From Spirulina major PCC 6313 (GTDB lineage Bacteria > Cyanobacteriota > Cyanobacteriia > Cyanobacteriales > Spirulinaceae), in contig NZ_KV878783.1 of assembly GCF_001890765.1 (NCBI RefSeq), positions 910,098-974,097 of the forward strand: DNA of 64,000 bases, in the 5' to 3' direction. The notes beneath the pieces were generated by a model. It saw only the letters and a list, made by a program, of their open reading frames with translations. It made no database searches and was not told where the DNA came from. How positions within the stretch are numbered: the stretch's first letter is position 1; every line of letters starts with the position of its first letter. Shown piece by piece: positions 39,852 to 49,365 of the stretch. A program made the translations under genes and the position numbers.

Positions 39852-40979
39852 ATGAAAGCGCTCAAGTTCAAGCTCTACCAACACAAGCGAAATCGATACC
39901 TCAAGCGGACAATCAATGCCGCAGGGCGTATCTACAACCATTGTGTTGCCCTCCACAAACGGTACTACCGAATGTGGGGCAAGCACTTGAACTGCGCCCG
40001 ACTGCAAAAACACATCGCCAAGCTTCGGAAACGGAACCCCTGGTCGGTTGCAGGTGGGTTCTCAAGCCGTACAGGATATCTGCCAACGAATTGAGAAAGC
40101 CTATCAACTGTTCTTCAAACACAAAGATAGAAGCGTTCGACCGCCCAACTTCAAGAAAACCCGGAAAATACAAATCCTTCACCCTCAAGCAAGCTGGGTA
40201 CAAATTCCTCGGTGGCAACCGGGTCAGGATTGGGAACAAAGTCTATCAATATTGGAACTCTCGCCCCATTGAGGGCGAAGGTCAAGACCGTGACGATTAA
40301 ACGAACTCCCTTGGGAGAACTGTTCATGATTGTCACGGTAGATACCCTGTCAGAACCCCAAGTCAAAACCGAGACAGGTAACATTGCTGGTTTTGATTTT
40401 GGACTCAAGACGTTTCTGACCTGTTCTGAGGGATTCAAGATTGATGCCCCCTTGTTCTTCAAGCAGTCACTCAATGCAGTTCGCAAAGCAAGTCGAGAAT
40501 TATCTCGCAAGCAAAAGGGTTCAGCGAATCGAGAACGTGCCCGATTGAACTTAGCCCGCAAGCATGAAGATATTGCCCATCGACGGCGGGACTGGTTCTG
40601 GAAGTTGGCTCACCGCCTGACGAATCAGTTTGATGTGCTGTGTTTTGAAACCTTGAACCTCAAGGCGATGCAGCGGCTTTGGGGGCGTAAGGTGAGTGAT
40701 TTGGCGTTTCGGGAGTTTCTGCAAATCCTGGAGTGGGTGGCGACGAAGAAGGGGAAGCGGGTGGTCTATGTTGAGCGCTGGTTCCCTTCGAGCAAGACCT
40801 GTTCAAGTTGTGGTCATATTTTGGAGCATCTGGATTTAGAGACTCGCCATTGGCGGTGTCCCAGTTGCTCGACAGAGAATGACCGGGATGAGAATGCGGC
40901 GATGAATATTAAAGTGGCTGGGGCTTCAGCCATTGGGTTAGGTGATGTCAGACAGGCGTTGCCTGCTATTGCTGTTTGA
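39852..40979 (+). pseudogene. tnpB: TnpB (IS200/IS605-type) broken by frameshifts
   Basis: An RNA-guided TnpB-family nuclease gene split over three frames. The start MKALKFKLYQHKRNRYLKRTI-like frame runs to about 40060. The reading then continues in a second frame (QAVQDICQRIEKAYQLFFKHK) to about 40165, a third (KQAGYKFLGGNRVRIGNKVYQ) to about 40275, and returns to the first to 40979. The last part keeps the RuvC residues (GFDFGLKTF, FETLNLKAM, NDRDENAAMNI) and the zinc finger CSSCGH...CPSC. Three shifts in 450 bp mean the full protein cannot be made. No TnpA is present. Confidence 0.85.
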
Positions 40980-40988
40980 TCCCAGAAT

Positions 40989-41009
40989 CCCCCGTTTTCT
41001 AAACGGGGG
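40989..41009. repeat. Right hairpin of the TnpB element
   Basis: CCCCCGTTTTCTAAACGGGGG, one base different from the left hairpin at 39776-39796, lies 10 bp after the TnpB stop codon. The 3' end of tnpB and this region are where an omega-RNA would be encoded in an intact element. Confidence 0.6.
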
Positions 41010-41135
41010 AGTAAGTCAAAGGGTTCTTAACGTTGTACAGTCCCTCGTTGGCGTGGTCGATCAGTTCTGAACTGTCTGCCCCCACACTGCCCCCAAAATC
41101 TTGATTTTAATGACATTTTTTTTCCAATTTTAGGG

Positions 41136-41141
41136 TGTGGG
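41136..41141. repeat. Target-site duplication copy, tnsB side
   Basis: TGTGGG abuts the tnsB-side transposon tip and is repeated directly after the other tip (58229-58234). Tn7-like elements make 5-bp duplications; the sixth base is probably chance or reflects a one-base ambiguity in the tip. Confidence 0.75.
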
Positions 41142-41360
41142 TGTCGATTGACTCATTAACTGACATCTTGACAAATTATTTGTCATTGCTATAGACAAGC
41201 CTGCAACCCTTACTATACATAAGGTTGTGGGCTTTTTGCATTGGAAATTTACTCAAAAGCAAAATTGACAAATTAGGTGTCGTATATTAGGAGTTTGCCA
41301 AAATATGTGTCGCTTTTCATTTAGTCCAGATTTTCTGGCTTTTTGACACATTCTGTGTCG
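41142..41360. promoter_or_regulatory. tnsB-side transposon end with five TnsB-like sites
   Basis: Five imperfect palindromes of the form TGAC-AAATTATTT-GTCA lie at 41149-41165, 41169-41185, 41266-41282, 41296-41312 and 41344-41360. The first two are 20 bp apart; the others are spread over the following 180 bp. The array-side end has three sites at strict 20-bp spacing, so the ends are asymmetric, as in other Tn7-like elements. Confidence 0.85.
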
Positions 41361-41367
41361 CTCAGGG

Positions 41368-41398
41368 TAAAATAACAACATGTTTGTATTAAACACAT
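41368..41398 (+). promoter_or_regulatory. tnsB promoter with CvkR-type operator
   Basis: A -10-like TAAAAT (41368-41373) is followed 4 bp later by a 21-bp sequence (41378-41398, starting ACATGTTTGTATT) that is identical to the one in the cas12k promoter (55286-55306). The element overlaps the expected transcription start of tnsB. The divergent MerR protein beside cas12k is the obvious ligand. Confidence 0.7.
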
Positions 41399-41407
41399 TT
41401 GTTGTAA

Positions 41408-43075
41408 ATGAATACAGGTAATCAAGAAGCTCATGCAGTTATCACTGACTTCTCTGAGGAGGAGAGGTTAAAACTAGAAGTTATCCAGAGTTTGATGGAA
41501 CCCTGTGATCACGCTACCTATGGACAAAAGTTAAAAGATGCGGCTCAGAAGCTAGGCAAGTCAAAGCGGACAGTGCAGCGATTAGTTCAGCAGTGGGAGG
41601 AGATGGGACTTGCAGCAGTTACTTCAAAGGCGAGGGCTGATAAGGGTAAACATCGTATTTCGCAAGAGTGGCAAGATTTTATTGTTAAGACCTATCGCTT
41701 AGGAAACAAGGGCAGTAAGCGGATGTCTCGAAAGCAGGTTGCTTTGAGAGTGCAAGCGAGGGCTGCTGAATTGGGAGAAAAAATGTATCCAAACGAGCGA
41801 ACGGTTTATCGGGTTCTCCAGCCCATTATCGAAGCACAGGAACAGAAGAAGAGTGTACGTTCGGCTGGGTGGCGGGGAGATCGCTTGTCGGTTAAAACTC
41901 GAACTGGTAATGATTTAGTAGTGGAATATACTAATCAGGTGTGGCAATGCGATCATACCTGGGTTGATGTTTTGGTAGTTGATGTCGAGGGAAACATTAT
42001 TGGTCGTCCTTGGCTGACAACTGTGATTGATACCTATTCACGCTGTATTCTGGGTATCCGGTTAGGGTTTGATGCGCCAAGTTCTCAGGTTGTTGCTTTG
42101 GCGTTACGTCATGCGATGCTACCGAAGCAGTATCCGCCTACGTTTGGTTTGCAGTGTGAGTGGGGAACCTACGGGAAGCCCGAATATTTCTACACGGATG
42201 GTGGGAAGGACTTTCGATCAGAGCATCTCAGACAAATTGGTATACAGTTAGGCTTTACTTGTGAGTTGCGCGATCGCCCATCTGAAGGTGGTGCCGTTGA
42301 GCGTCCTTTCGGGACATTAAATACAGAGCTATTTTCGACACTCCCTGGATATACGGGATCAAATATACAGGAACGTCCAGAGGATGCGGAGAAGGATGCT
42401 CGGATGACGTTACGGGACTTGGAACAGTTGATTGTTCGCTATCTTGTGGACAACTATAATCAACGTCTGGATAAGCGAATGGGCGACCAAACTCGCTATC
42501 AGCGGTGGGAATCAGGCTTATTAGCAACACCCGCTTTGCTGAGTGAGAGAGAGCTTGATATTTGCTTAATGAAGCAAACTAATCGCTCGATTTACCGTGA
42601 GGGCTATATTCGCTTTGAAAATTTGATGTATAAGGGCGAGTATCTGGCGGGTTATGTGGGAGAACGGGTAGTGTTGCGGTATGACCCTAGAGATATTACG
42701 ACTGTCCTAGTGTATCGGCGGGAGAAGAGTCAAGAGGTATTTCTAGCAAGGGCTTATGCTCAAGACTTAGAAACAGAGCAGTTGACCCTAGAAGATGCAA
42801 AGGCGATCAATAAAAAGATTCGAGAGAAAGGTAAGACGATTAGTAATCGTAGCATTCTTGATGAAGTGCGCGATCGCGATCTCTTTGTGTCTAAAAAGAA
42901 AACGAAGAAGGAACGGCAGAAGGAAGAACAAACGAGGTTATTTACCCCGGTAACAACTCCTAATTCCAAACAGGAGACAGAAGAGGAAGAGATTGAGCCT
43001 GTGGAAAAAATAGATGAGTTACCTCAAGTTGAGATCCTGGATTACGACGAACTAAATGACGATTACGGGTGGTAA
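41408..43075 (+). CDS. tnsB: Transposase TnsB of the V-K CAST
   Basis: A 555-residue DDE transposase closely similar in layout to ShCAST TnsB. An N-terminal helix-turn-helix part (AAQKLGKSKRTVQRLVQQWEE) is followed by an RNase H-like core with Asp182 in WQCDHTWVDV, Asp264 in YTDGGKDF and Glu298 in GGAVERPFG, then a C-terminal beta barrel and an acidic tail that would contact TnsC. It binds the end sites and performs strand transfer. The start is ATG 41408, 10 bp after the operator. Its stop codon overlaps the tnsC start. Confidence 0.96.
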   Translation: MNTGNQEAHAVITDFSEEERLKLEVIQSLMEPCDHATYGQKLKDAAQKLGKSKRTVQRLVQQWEEMGLAAVTSKARADKGKHRISQEWQDFIVKTYRLGNKGSKRMSRKQVALRVQARAAELGEKMYPNERTVYRVLQPIIEAQEQKKSVRSAGWRGDRLSVKTRTGNDLVVEYTNQVWQCDHTWVDVLVVDVEGNIIGRPWLTTVIDTYSRCILGIRLGFDAPSSQVVALALRHAMLPKQYPPTFGLQCEWGTYGKPEYFYTDGGKDFRSEHLRQIGIQLGFTCELRDRPSEGGAVERPFGTLNTELFSTLPGYTGSNIQERPEDAEKDARMTLRDLEQLIVRYLVDNYNQRLDKRMGDQTRYQRWESGLLATPALLSERELDICLMKQTNRSIYREGYIRFENLMYKGEYLAGYVGERVVLRYDPRDITTVLVYRREKSQEVFLARAYAQDLETEQLTLEDAKAINKKIREKGKTISNRSILDEVRDRDLFVSKKKTKKERQKEEQTRLFTPVTTPNSKQETEEEEIEPVEKIDELPQVEILDYDELNDDYGW

Positions 43076-43929
43076 TGATGGCAAGTGCAGAATCGAAAGC
43101 AAAAGCTGAAGCAGTCGCTCAACAGTTAGGAAATTTCGAGAAGACCGAGGAGGATCTAGCGAAAGAGATTCAACGTTTAAGACGTAGAAATGTTGTGCAG
43201 TTAGAGCAAGTCAAGCAGTTGCATAATTGGCTGGAGGGAAAGCGCAGGTCACGCCAATGTTGCCGAGTCGTGGGGGAATCTCGTACTGGCAAAACCATTG
43301 GTTGCAATGCTTACCGTTTAAGGCATAAGCCAATTCAGGAAACGGGTAAACCACCCATTGTTCCTGTAGTGTACATCGAACCGCCCCAGGATTGTGGTTC
43401 AATTGATTTATTTCGGGCAATTATTGAGTATCTAAAGTACAAGGTTCAGAGTCGAGAAAAAGTTCGAGAGCTTCGTAGTCGTGCAATGAAAGTATTAGAA
43501 CGGTGTCAGGTGGAGACACTAATTATTGATGAAGCCGATCGTTTGAAGCCCAAGACTTTTGCAGATGTTCGAGATATTTTTGATAAGCGGAATATCTCAG
43601 TGGTATTGGTGGGAACAGATCGCTTAGATAATGTCATTAAGCGAGATGAGCAAGTTCATAATCGCTTTCGAGCTTGCTATCGCTTTGGGAAGTTGACAGG
43701 GACGGAATTTGAGCAAGTGGTGAAGATTTGGGAGCGAGATATCTTACGCTTACCTATTCCCTCGAATTTACATGCGAAGAACATGTTGAAGATTCTTGGA
43801 CAGGCAACAGGAGGTTATATCGGCTTGTTGGATATGATTTTGCGGGAGACAGCGGTTCGAGCGTTGGAGAAGGGATTAGGGAAGATTAACTTGGAAACGT
43901 TGAAGGAAGTCGCAGAAGAGTACAGCTAA
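43075..43929 (+). CDS. tnsC: AAA+ regulator TnsC of the V-K CAST
   Basis: A protein of about 284 residues and the short form typical of V-K systems. Walker A is VVGESRTGKT and Walker B is TLIIDEADRLKP, followed by VVLVGTDRLD. TnsC filaments on DNA link the Cas12k-TniQ target complex to TnsB. The ATG at 43075 overlaps the tnsB stop; another ATG follows directly at 43078. The tniQ start overlaps the stop of tnsC, so the three genes are one translationally coupled unit. Confidence 0.95.
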   Translation: MMASAESKAKAEAVAQQLGNFEKTEEDLAKEIQRLRRRNVVQLEQVKQLHNWLEGKRRSRQCCRVVGESRTGKTIGCNAYRLRHKPIQETGKPPIVPVVYIEPPQDCGSIDLFRAIIEYLKYKVQSREKVRELRSRAMKVLERCQVETLIIDEADRLKPKTFADVRDIFDKRNISVVLVGTDRLDNVIKRDEQVHNRFRACYRFGKLTGTEFEQVVKIWERDILRLPIPSNLHAKNMLKILGQATGGYIGLLDMILRETAVRALEKGLGKINLETLKEVAEEYS

Positions 43930-44432
43930 TGAATGATTGGGAAATTCAGCCTTGGTTGTTTGTGGTTGAACCTTATGAGGGGGAAAGCCTGAGTCATTTT
44001 CTGGGGCGGTTTCGTCGAGAGAATGACCTTACTCCTGCGGGGTTGGGACGGGAGGCGGAAATAGGGGCGGTTGTATCTCGGTGGGAGAAGTTTCGCCTAA
44101 TTCCGTTTCCGTCGCAACGGGAGTTGGAGAAGTTAGCGCAGGTAGTACAGGTGGATGCTGCACGATTACGGGTGATGTTGCCGCCCGATGGGGTGGGAAT
44201 GAAAATGACTCCGATTCGCCTCTGTGGAGCTTGTTATAGAGAAGTTCGTTGTCATCGGATGGAATGGCAGTATAAGACGAGCGATCGCTGTGACAAGCAT
44301 CCGTTGCGGTTGTTGTCGGAATGCCCTAACTGTGGGGCACGGTTTCCCATTCCATCGCTATGGCAGGATGGTTGGTGTACTCGGTGTTTTACAACATTTG
44401 GAGAGATGGCAGAGAGTCAGAAACCGCTCTAA
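43929..44432 (+). CDS. tniQ: Target-selection protein TniQ of the V-K CAST
   Basis: A 167-residue short TniQ, the size found in V-K elements. The N-terminus has EGESLSHFLGRFRRENDLTP. A C-terminal zinc-finger region has CGACYRE, HPLRLLSECPNCGARFPIP and WCTRCF. In V-K transposition TniQ bridges the tracrRNA-Cas12k complex and the TnsC filament. The start codon overlaps the tnsC stop (TAATG). The cargo genes begin right after it on the opposite strand. Confidence 0.95.
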   Translation: MNDWEIQPWLFVVEPYEGESLSHFLGRFRRENDLTPAGLGREAEIGAVVSRWEKFRLIPFPSQRELEKLAQVVQVDAARLRVMLPPDGVGMKMTPIRLCGACYREVRCHRMEWQYKTSDRCDKHPLRLLSECPNCGARFPIPSLWQDGWCTRCFTTFGEMAESQKPL

Positions 44433-44461
44433 CAGCTCAGGTTAGTAGTAGTCTAAGTTGA

Positions 44462-45169
44462 CTACACTGTCAAACTGGCACCATTTTTTCTGAGCCAATC
44501 TTTTCTCTCACGGTAGTCTGGCAGCACTTTATCGACTTCGTTCCAGAAGGCATTGCTATGGTTACGGTAGTGGAAGTGGCAGAGTTCGTGGACGACGATG
44601 TAGTCAATGATTTTGGGTGGTGCCATCATGCACTTCCAGTGGAAATTGAGCCAGCCATTAGTGCCACAGCTAGCCCAGCGATAGCCCAGGTCTTTGACTT
44701 TGATTCCTGTAGCGTGGACACCAACTTTTGGGGCAAAGTAGCTAACTCGATCACGAAACCGTTGTTGTCCCTTCTCAGTGAAATAATTGGCAAAGGCTTG
44801 TTTAGCGGCTTGAGTCCCGTCCTTCTCGATCGCCGATCGATCTAAAAAAAAGCGACCGTTTTTCAACTTCAGGGGATGGTTCTGACTGGAGACGAGAGAC
44901 AAGCGATAGGTGCGGCCCAGATACAAGAAGGTTTCACCGTTGACCCATTCACGAACTATAGTACTGGCGTTAAGGTCTTTCCACTCAGCCAGGTTGCGGT
45001 AAATCCACATGCGCTTGGATTCGACAATTGCATCGACTTGTTCTGGAGTGTATTCGGCGGGTGGACGTACAGTAACTCTGCCATCGCGCTCAATCACAAT
45101 ATCGGTAGTTCTACGCGAGCTGCCAGATAGTAATTGGTATTCGATATCTCTGACACAGCGAACATTCAT
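44462..45169 (-). CDS. YgjP/M48-type metallopeptidase linked to the R-M system
   Basis: A 235-residue DUF45/YgjP-family protein with the zinc motif HELCH at 194-198 (IVVHELCHFHYRNHSNAFW) and the conserved RWASCGTNGWLNFHW segment before it. The start overlaps the hsdR stop (ATGA type), so it is co-translated with the restriction subunit. This pairing is common in type I R-M loci. It may control HsdR turnover, but that is inference. Confidence 0.88.
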   Translation of the reverse strand: MNVRCVRDIEYQLLSGSSRRTTDIVIERDGRVTVRPPAEYTPEQVDAIVESKRMWIYRNLAEWKDLNASTIVREWVNGETFLYLGRTYRLSLVSSQNHPLKLKNGRFFLDRSAIEKDGTQAAKQAFANYFTEKGQQRFRDRVSYFAPKVGVHATGIKVKDLGYRWASCGTNGWLNFHWKCMMAPPKIIDYIVVHELCHFHYRNHSNAFWNEVDKVLPDYRERKDWLRKNGASLTV

Positions 45170-48100
45170 GACTGATTAGTCTTGCCTTTCAATAATTCGG
45201 TGTGGCGGTTTTTGGCGAGTTTCATGATTTCGATCGCGATTCGTTCACGGTTGGCTTTCAACTCGGCAATACCCGTCAGGGTCAGCGCGGTCTTGATTTC
45301 ACTGCGAGTGCGCTTTTGTTTGTCGCTATTATTCCAGAAATCGATACTGCTAATACTAGCCTGTAAGGTTTCGACAACTGCTTCCATTAGCACCTTCATT
45401 TTAGGTTTGGCATCTGGCGGCACATCACTATCTGGGAAAGCCTGGTTGGCAATGTGTTCGTAGAACGTTGTTGCTTCCTTGCTCATGCCCTCTTCACCCC
45501 GCTGACGACCCGCGATCGCCTCAGCCCGGATTTTTTCTAGTTCGATAGCGAGCTGATCCCAGCGGTCTTGATATTCCTCGATCAGGTGCTCGACTTTCTC
45601 GGACAAACTTTTGTAGAAGGCGGGGTCTTCGTCGTGGTGGACTGTGCAGTGTTTGCGGATGGCGTGCTCCATTTCGCTAGCTTTCGCTTCGTCGTTATCC
45701 CCTGAATGCTGGTTGAGTTGCTCCATGAAATCGGCGGAGAGCAGCTCAACTGGGGGGACTTTGGGATTAATACCCAGGCTAATCAAATGCTCGTTGATTA
45801 AATCTCGGACTTTTTTCCCAGCATCACCTAAGTCGAGGCTGGTGTCTTTGTAACGCTCTTTGGTAACTCGAAGGATATAGCCTAGACGCTTGGCAGGGAC
45901 ACGATAACTCTGGCCAAGGGGGTTAGGCAAAATAATATCCAGGCTGGCCAGGAATTTTTTCAGATAGACCTCAAAGTCTGCCCGAATTTTCTCGTCTTTG
46001 AGCAGCTTAACGGCTTCGTGGACTACGGCAGCATCAGCTTCGACCGTCTCTAGGTTTCCTTCAGCATAATCGCGTATTTTTGCAACTTTGTGTCTTGTGA
46101 ACAGTTGCAGCAGACGTTGATAACGCTCTTCTAACATTGGCATCTCTGAGGCGATGCTCTTTAAGCCCTGGGCGAGTTCTTGCTGTTCATGGGTGGCGGC
46201 GTATAGGGTCAAAGCCTCGGTGAGATTTTCGGTTAGGCCGATGTAATCGACAATATAGCCTCGCTGTTTCCCTTGCTTGACCCGGTTGGTGCGAGCGATC
46301 GCTTGCAGCAGTGTATGCTCTTTGATTTTCTTGTCGAGATACATAACCTGCTCAATGGGGGCATCAAAGCCGGTAAGCAGCATGTCACACACCACCAAAA
46401 AGGCAATGCCAGTGTGGGGCTTATCAGGATCGTCGAAGTCGAAGGGGCGGCAAAAGTTATCAACGGCGTTCCAGGCGCGGGCCTGCTTGCGGGCTTCTGA
46501 GACATAAGCGGGTTCGTTGGTGCCGCTACCAGAGATCACCACCGCTGCCTTGAGGAAGCGCAATCTGCGGATACGTTCGGGATCATGGGTCTCTAACTGG
46601 GCGATGGTGTCCGCTAAAGCTTGATGGATAGCTTTTTGATAGCGCACGGCGGCAAGCTTGGAATGGCAGACGACTTGAGCCTTGAAGCCGTTGGGAAAAA
46701 TGTGCTCTAGATAATGTTTCACCAAGTCCTTGGCGATCGCGCTAATCCGTTGCTCAGCTTCTAGTAGGTCGCCGGTCGCCCCATACTTCTTTTTGATGGC
46801 GAGCAGTTCTTCATCGGTGCGATCGCGAAAGAGGTTTGCAAAGCGGGTTTCAAAGCCATGTTTATCCTGAAGGGCATCGTCGGAGGTGCGGCCCTCATAC
46901 AAAATTTGCAGGGTGGTGCCGTCGGCCACGGCATCCATGAGACGGTAGGTATCGATATAGTCGCCAAAACGGTTCTGGGTTTTCTTTTCGCCGTGGCGAT
47001 CGGTAATGAGGGGAGTGCCGGTAAAGGCGATGCGGGCGGCATGGGGGAAGGCTTCAAAGACGTTTTCACCCAGGTCGGAGCTTTGGGTGCGGTGGGCCTC
47101 GTCAATCATCAGCACAATGCGGTCGGAGTTATTGACCACCCCAAAGGTCTGGTCGCTGGGAATGGCGCGATAGGTGCCCAGGGCTTCGGCCACTTTCAGC
47201 GGCATGGCTGGGTCGCGCTGCTGAAACTTATGCACCATCACCATGTTGATGTCGGAGGTGTCGGTAGACAGGCGATCGCGCAGGGATTGGGTACTGTCGA
47301 TAGTGTGAACTCGTCCCCCAATGAGCGTGGCGGTTTTAGAAAGCTGATCTTCAAGATCGACGCGATCGTTAATTAACACAATTTTGTAGTCGCTCAGATC
47401 TGGGGTCGTCCGTAGCATTCGTGCCACAAACACCATGGTTAAGCTTTTGCCTGATCCCTGGGTGTGCCAAACGACACCACTTCTCTCTGTAGCGTTTTGG
47501 CCTTGGCGCAGGCGATCGATAATTTTGTGGGCGGCGCGAAATTGCTGGTAACGGCATACCACCTTAATGCGCGGGCCACTGTCGGTGTCCATAAAGACGC
47601 TAGAGGTGCGCAGGATGCTCAACAGGTTAGTTTTGTTGAGCATACCGTTGATGAGCTGTTGTTGTTGATTCAGTCCCTCGGCGGCGCTCTCCGGTTTGGG
47701 CCACTGAGTTTTCCAGGGATAGAAATGCTCTAGACCGGAGGTAATGGTGCCGTAGTCGGCCTCGATGCCCGTGCTGCGCATGACAAACAGGTTAGTGTGA
47801 AACAGGCGCGGCTCTCCTTCCCGTAAACCATGGCGGGTCGTCTCTTCCCGCTGGTTCATGTAGCGCTGGAGCTGCTCAAAGGCTTCAGCCATGGGGTTGG
47901 CGCAGGTGGTACTGCCTTTCTTACATTCGACCACCACCAAAGGGATGCCGTTCACGAACAGCACAAGGTCGGGAATGATGAACTGCTTGACGCAACCGGG
48001 CGTATCAATGCGGAACTGGTTGATGGCGTGAAACTGGTTGCGTTCAGGATTGGCAAAGTCAATGAGCTTGACTACCGGATCTTCTTCCCCGGTTTGCTCG

Positions 48101-48417
48101 TTGACATCCACCTGGGCTTTGAACAGCAGTTTTTGAATGGCTTCGTTGGCTTCGAGGAGGGTGCGGTTGGGCTGCCGCAGGATGTCGTCTTGCAGGTCTT
48201 GGAGCTGCTTGGTCGTGAGCCAGGGAGTACCGTCGGCGGTGGTGTTGAGGGCGGCGACGGCTTGGGTAAACACATTGGGCAGCAGCCATTGGCGAAAGTT
48301 GGTTCGCAGGCTTTGGGTCGGGTCGCTGGGGATTTGTGAACCTTGATCGATAACCTGCCAGCCCAGGGTTTGGATCTGCTGGAGAAAGGGCTGTTCGACT
48401 TCGGTATATTCGCTCAT
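45166..48417 (-). CDS. hsdR: Type I restriction enzyme, R subunit
   Basis: A 1083-residue HsdR. The N-terminal PD-(D/E)XK nuclease has Asp150 in IIPDLVLF and Glu164-Cys-Lys166 in VVVECKKG. The translocase follows with Walker A TQGSGKS (about 319-325), the DEAH box LMIDEAHRTQ and a FTGTPL motif. The C-terminal helical part would bind the methylase. It cuts DNA lacking the host methylation. It is separated from hsdM and hsdS by a two-gene unit on the other strand. As transposon cargo it confers phage defence on the host. Confidence 0.95.
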   Translation of the reverse strand: MSEYTEVEQPFLQQIQTLGWQVIDQGSQIPSDPTQSLRTNFRQWLLPNVFTQAVAALNTTADGTPWLTTKQLQDLQDDILRQPNRTLLEANEAIQKLLFKAQVDVNEQTGEEDPVVKLIDFANPERNQFHAINQFRIDTPGCVKQFIIPDLVLFVNGIPLVVVECKKGSTTCANPMAEAFEQLQRYMNQREETTRHGLREGEPRLFHTNLFVMRSTGIEADYGTITSGLEHFYPWKTQWPKPESAAEGLNQQQQLINGMLNKTNLLSILRTSSVFMDTDSGPRIKVVCRYQQFRAAHKIIDRLRQGQNATERSGVVWHTQGSGKSLTMVFVARMLRTTPDLSDYKIVLINDRVDLEDQLSKTATLIGGRVHTIDSTQSLRDRLSTDTSDINMVMVHKFQQRDPAMPLKVAEALGTYRAIPSDQTFGVVNNSDRIVLMIDEAHRTQSSDLGENVFEAFPHAARIAFTGTPLITDRHGEKKTQNRFGDYIDTYRLMDAVADGTTLQILYEGRTSDDALQDKHGFETRFANLFRDRTDEELLAIKKKYGATGDLLEAEQRISAIAKDLVKHYLEHIFPNGFKAQVVCHSKLAAVRYQKAIHQALADTIAQLETHDPERIRRLRFLKAAVVISGSGTNEPAYVSEARKQARAWNAVDNFCRPFDFDDPDKPHTGIAFLVVCDMLLTGFDAPIEQVMYLDKKIKEHTLLQAIARTNRVKQGKQRGYIVDYIGLTENLTEALTLYAATHEQQELAQGLKSIASEMPMLEERYQRLLQLFTRHKVAKIRDYAEGNLETVEADAAVVHEAVKLLKDEKIRADFEVYLKKFLASLDIILPNPLGQSYRVPAKRLGYILRVTKERYKDTSLDLGDAGKKVRDLINEHLISLGINPKVPPVELLSADFMEQLNQHSGDNDEAKASEMEHAIRKHCTVHHDEDPAFYKSLSEKVEHLIEEYQDRWDQLAIELEKIRAEAIAGRQRGEEGMSKEATTFYEHIANQAFPDSDVPPDAKPKMKVLMEAVVETLQASISSIDFWNNSDKQKRTRSEIKTALTLTGIAELKANRERIAIEIMKLAKNRHTELLKGKTNQS

Positions 48418-48627
48418 GATTTAGAAATACGGAATACAGCGAATGGTTTGGAGGATGCAGTTTTTTTGGTATAATCGTACTAATTCGATGAGATCGCCTA
48501 TACACAACTTCATCTTGATGTAATGAGCGCGATCGCAGCGACTAGAGACAGACAGAACTAATACACCTTAAAGGGGTTGCGATCGCTAAGCTATAATGAA
48601 ACGTCTTTAAAGATTTTGCTCTAAACG
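48418..48627. promoter_or_regulatory. Divergent promoter region between hsdR and the inserted pair
   Basis: A 210-bp non-coding stretch lies between divergent starts of hsdR and the hypothetical gene at 48628. It must hold both promoters. No dyad or strong sigma-70 consensus stands out. Confidence 0.4.
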
Positions 48628-49344
48628 GTGGTGTTAAAACGTCTCTCCCCACAGGAAGCCCGCACAAGGCTTGGGATTCTAACTCAGCAAGCAAGCAACA
48701 CTCAACCCAATCTAGCGCAAAAGCTAACTGCACTATCGAAGTGGATCAAAGATAAAAAAGACGGTCTATTAACGAGCAAGCCTTACGTCCTAGATCTACT
48801 CACCGAGATCATCCTGGATGTTGAGCTTTGGCTAATACTCAGTGCTTTCAGTCCTGAGGATAGGCAGGAATTGTATGCTAGCGAGAATTTTTCAGTTACA
48901 GAACAGTACTGGTTTGACGTTTTATTTCCACGCTGGATCAATGATCAAGACCCAAAGTTTCCGACTTGGAAGCGGGAGGTGATGAACGGTAACTTCAAGC
49001 GAGAGGATGAGTCAATCTTGAGAGACCTTACCCGCGAAATTGAGGGGCGTGGGGGAAGCTATCTGTGGAAGCATCTACTTGATTTGTCTATGGCAACGGA
49101 TCTGTTGGCCTCTGGGCAGCAGGAGGCAACGCTGTGCGTCCAGCTAACGACGCTTTCAGAGCCGTATCTGACCGAGAAGCGACAGTCATGGGAGGCAACC
49201 CTACAATATTGGGATATTTTGTGGGGACTGCTCGTCAGTTACAACCCGATGGGCGATGCACTTACCCTTCGGCTTGCTGAAGATATTTTGCGCTGTAGCG
49301 ATGCGCCAACGGCTAACGGTTACAATCTTGTTACGAACCTTTAA
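48628..49344 (+). CDS. Hypothetical protein upstream of HEXXH peptidase
   Basis: A 238-residue protein with a likely GTG start (VVLKRLSPQEARTRLG). I recognise no family. It is rich in predicted helices and aromatic residues (WLILSAFSPEDRQELY, QYWFDVLFPRWIND) and ends with another helical stretch. It is 21 bp upstream of the peptidase gene and co-directional, so the two form a unit. This pair interrupts the R-M operon in the opposite orientation. It could be an antitoxin- or sensor-like partner of the peptidase; nothing in the sequence decides this. Confidence 0.6.
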   Translation: MVLKRLSPQEARTRLGILTQQASNTQPNLAQKLTALSKWIKDKKDGLLTSKPYVLDLLTEIILDVELWLILSAFSPEDRQELYASENFSVTEQYWFDVLFPRWINDQDPKFPTWKREVMNGNFKREDESILRDLTREIEGRGGSYLWKHLLDLSMATDLLASGQQEATLCVQLTTLSEPYLTEKRQSWEATLQYWDILWGLLVSYNPMGDALTLRLAEDILRCSDAPTANGYNLVTNL

Positions 49345-49365
49345 GGCAATTGCCCGGTATCGGTC

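Noticed and set aside
39827-40300. Separate 157-residue gene
   Set aside because: Only its middle resembles TnpB; it is one of the frames of the broken gene.
40212-40979. Intact stand-alone TnpB
   Set aside because: It contains only the RuvC and zinc-finger part; the N-terminal RNA-binding part is present upstream but in other frames.
41036-41043. TGTACAGT just left of the element, resembling the ShCAST terminal sequence
   Set aside because: No TnsB-like sites at the correct distance accompany it, and the true tip at 41142 is fixed by mirrored 7-bp spacing, tip complementarity and the TGTGGG match.
46858-48339. Plus-strand open frames opposite hsdR
   Set aside because: They are antisense shadows of a well-conserved gene and show no recognisable product.
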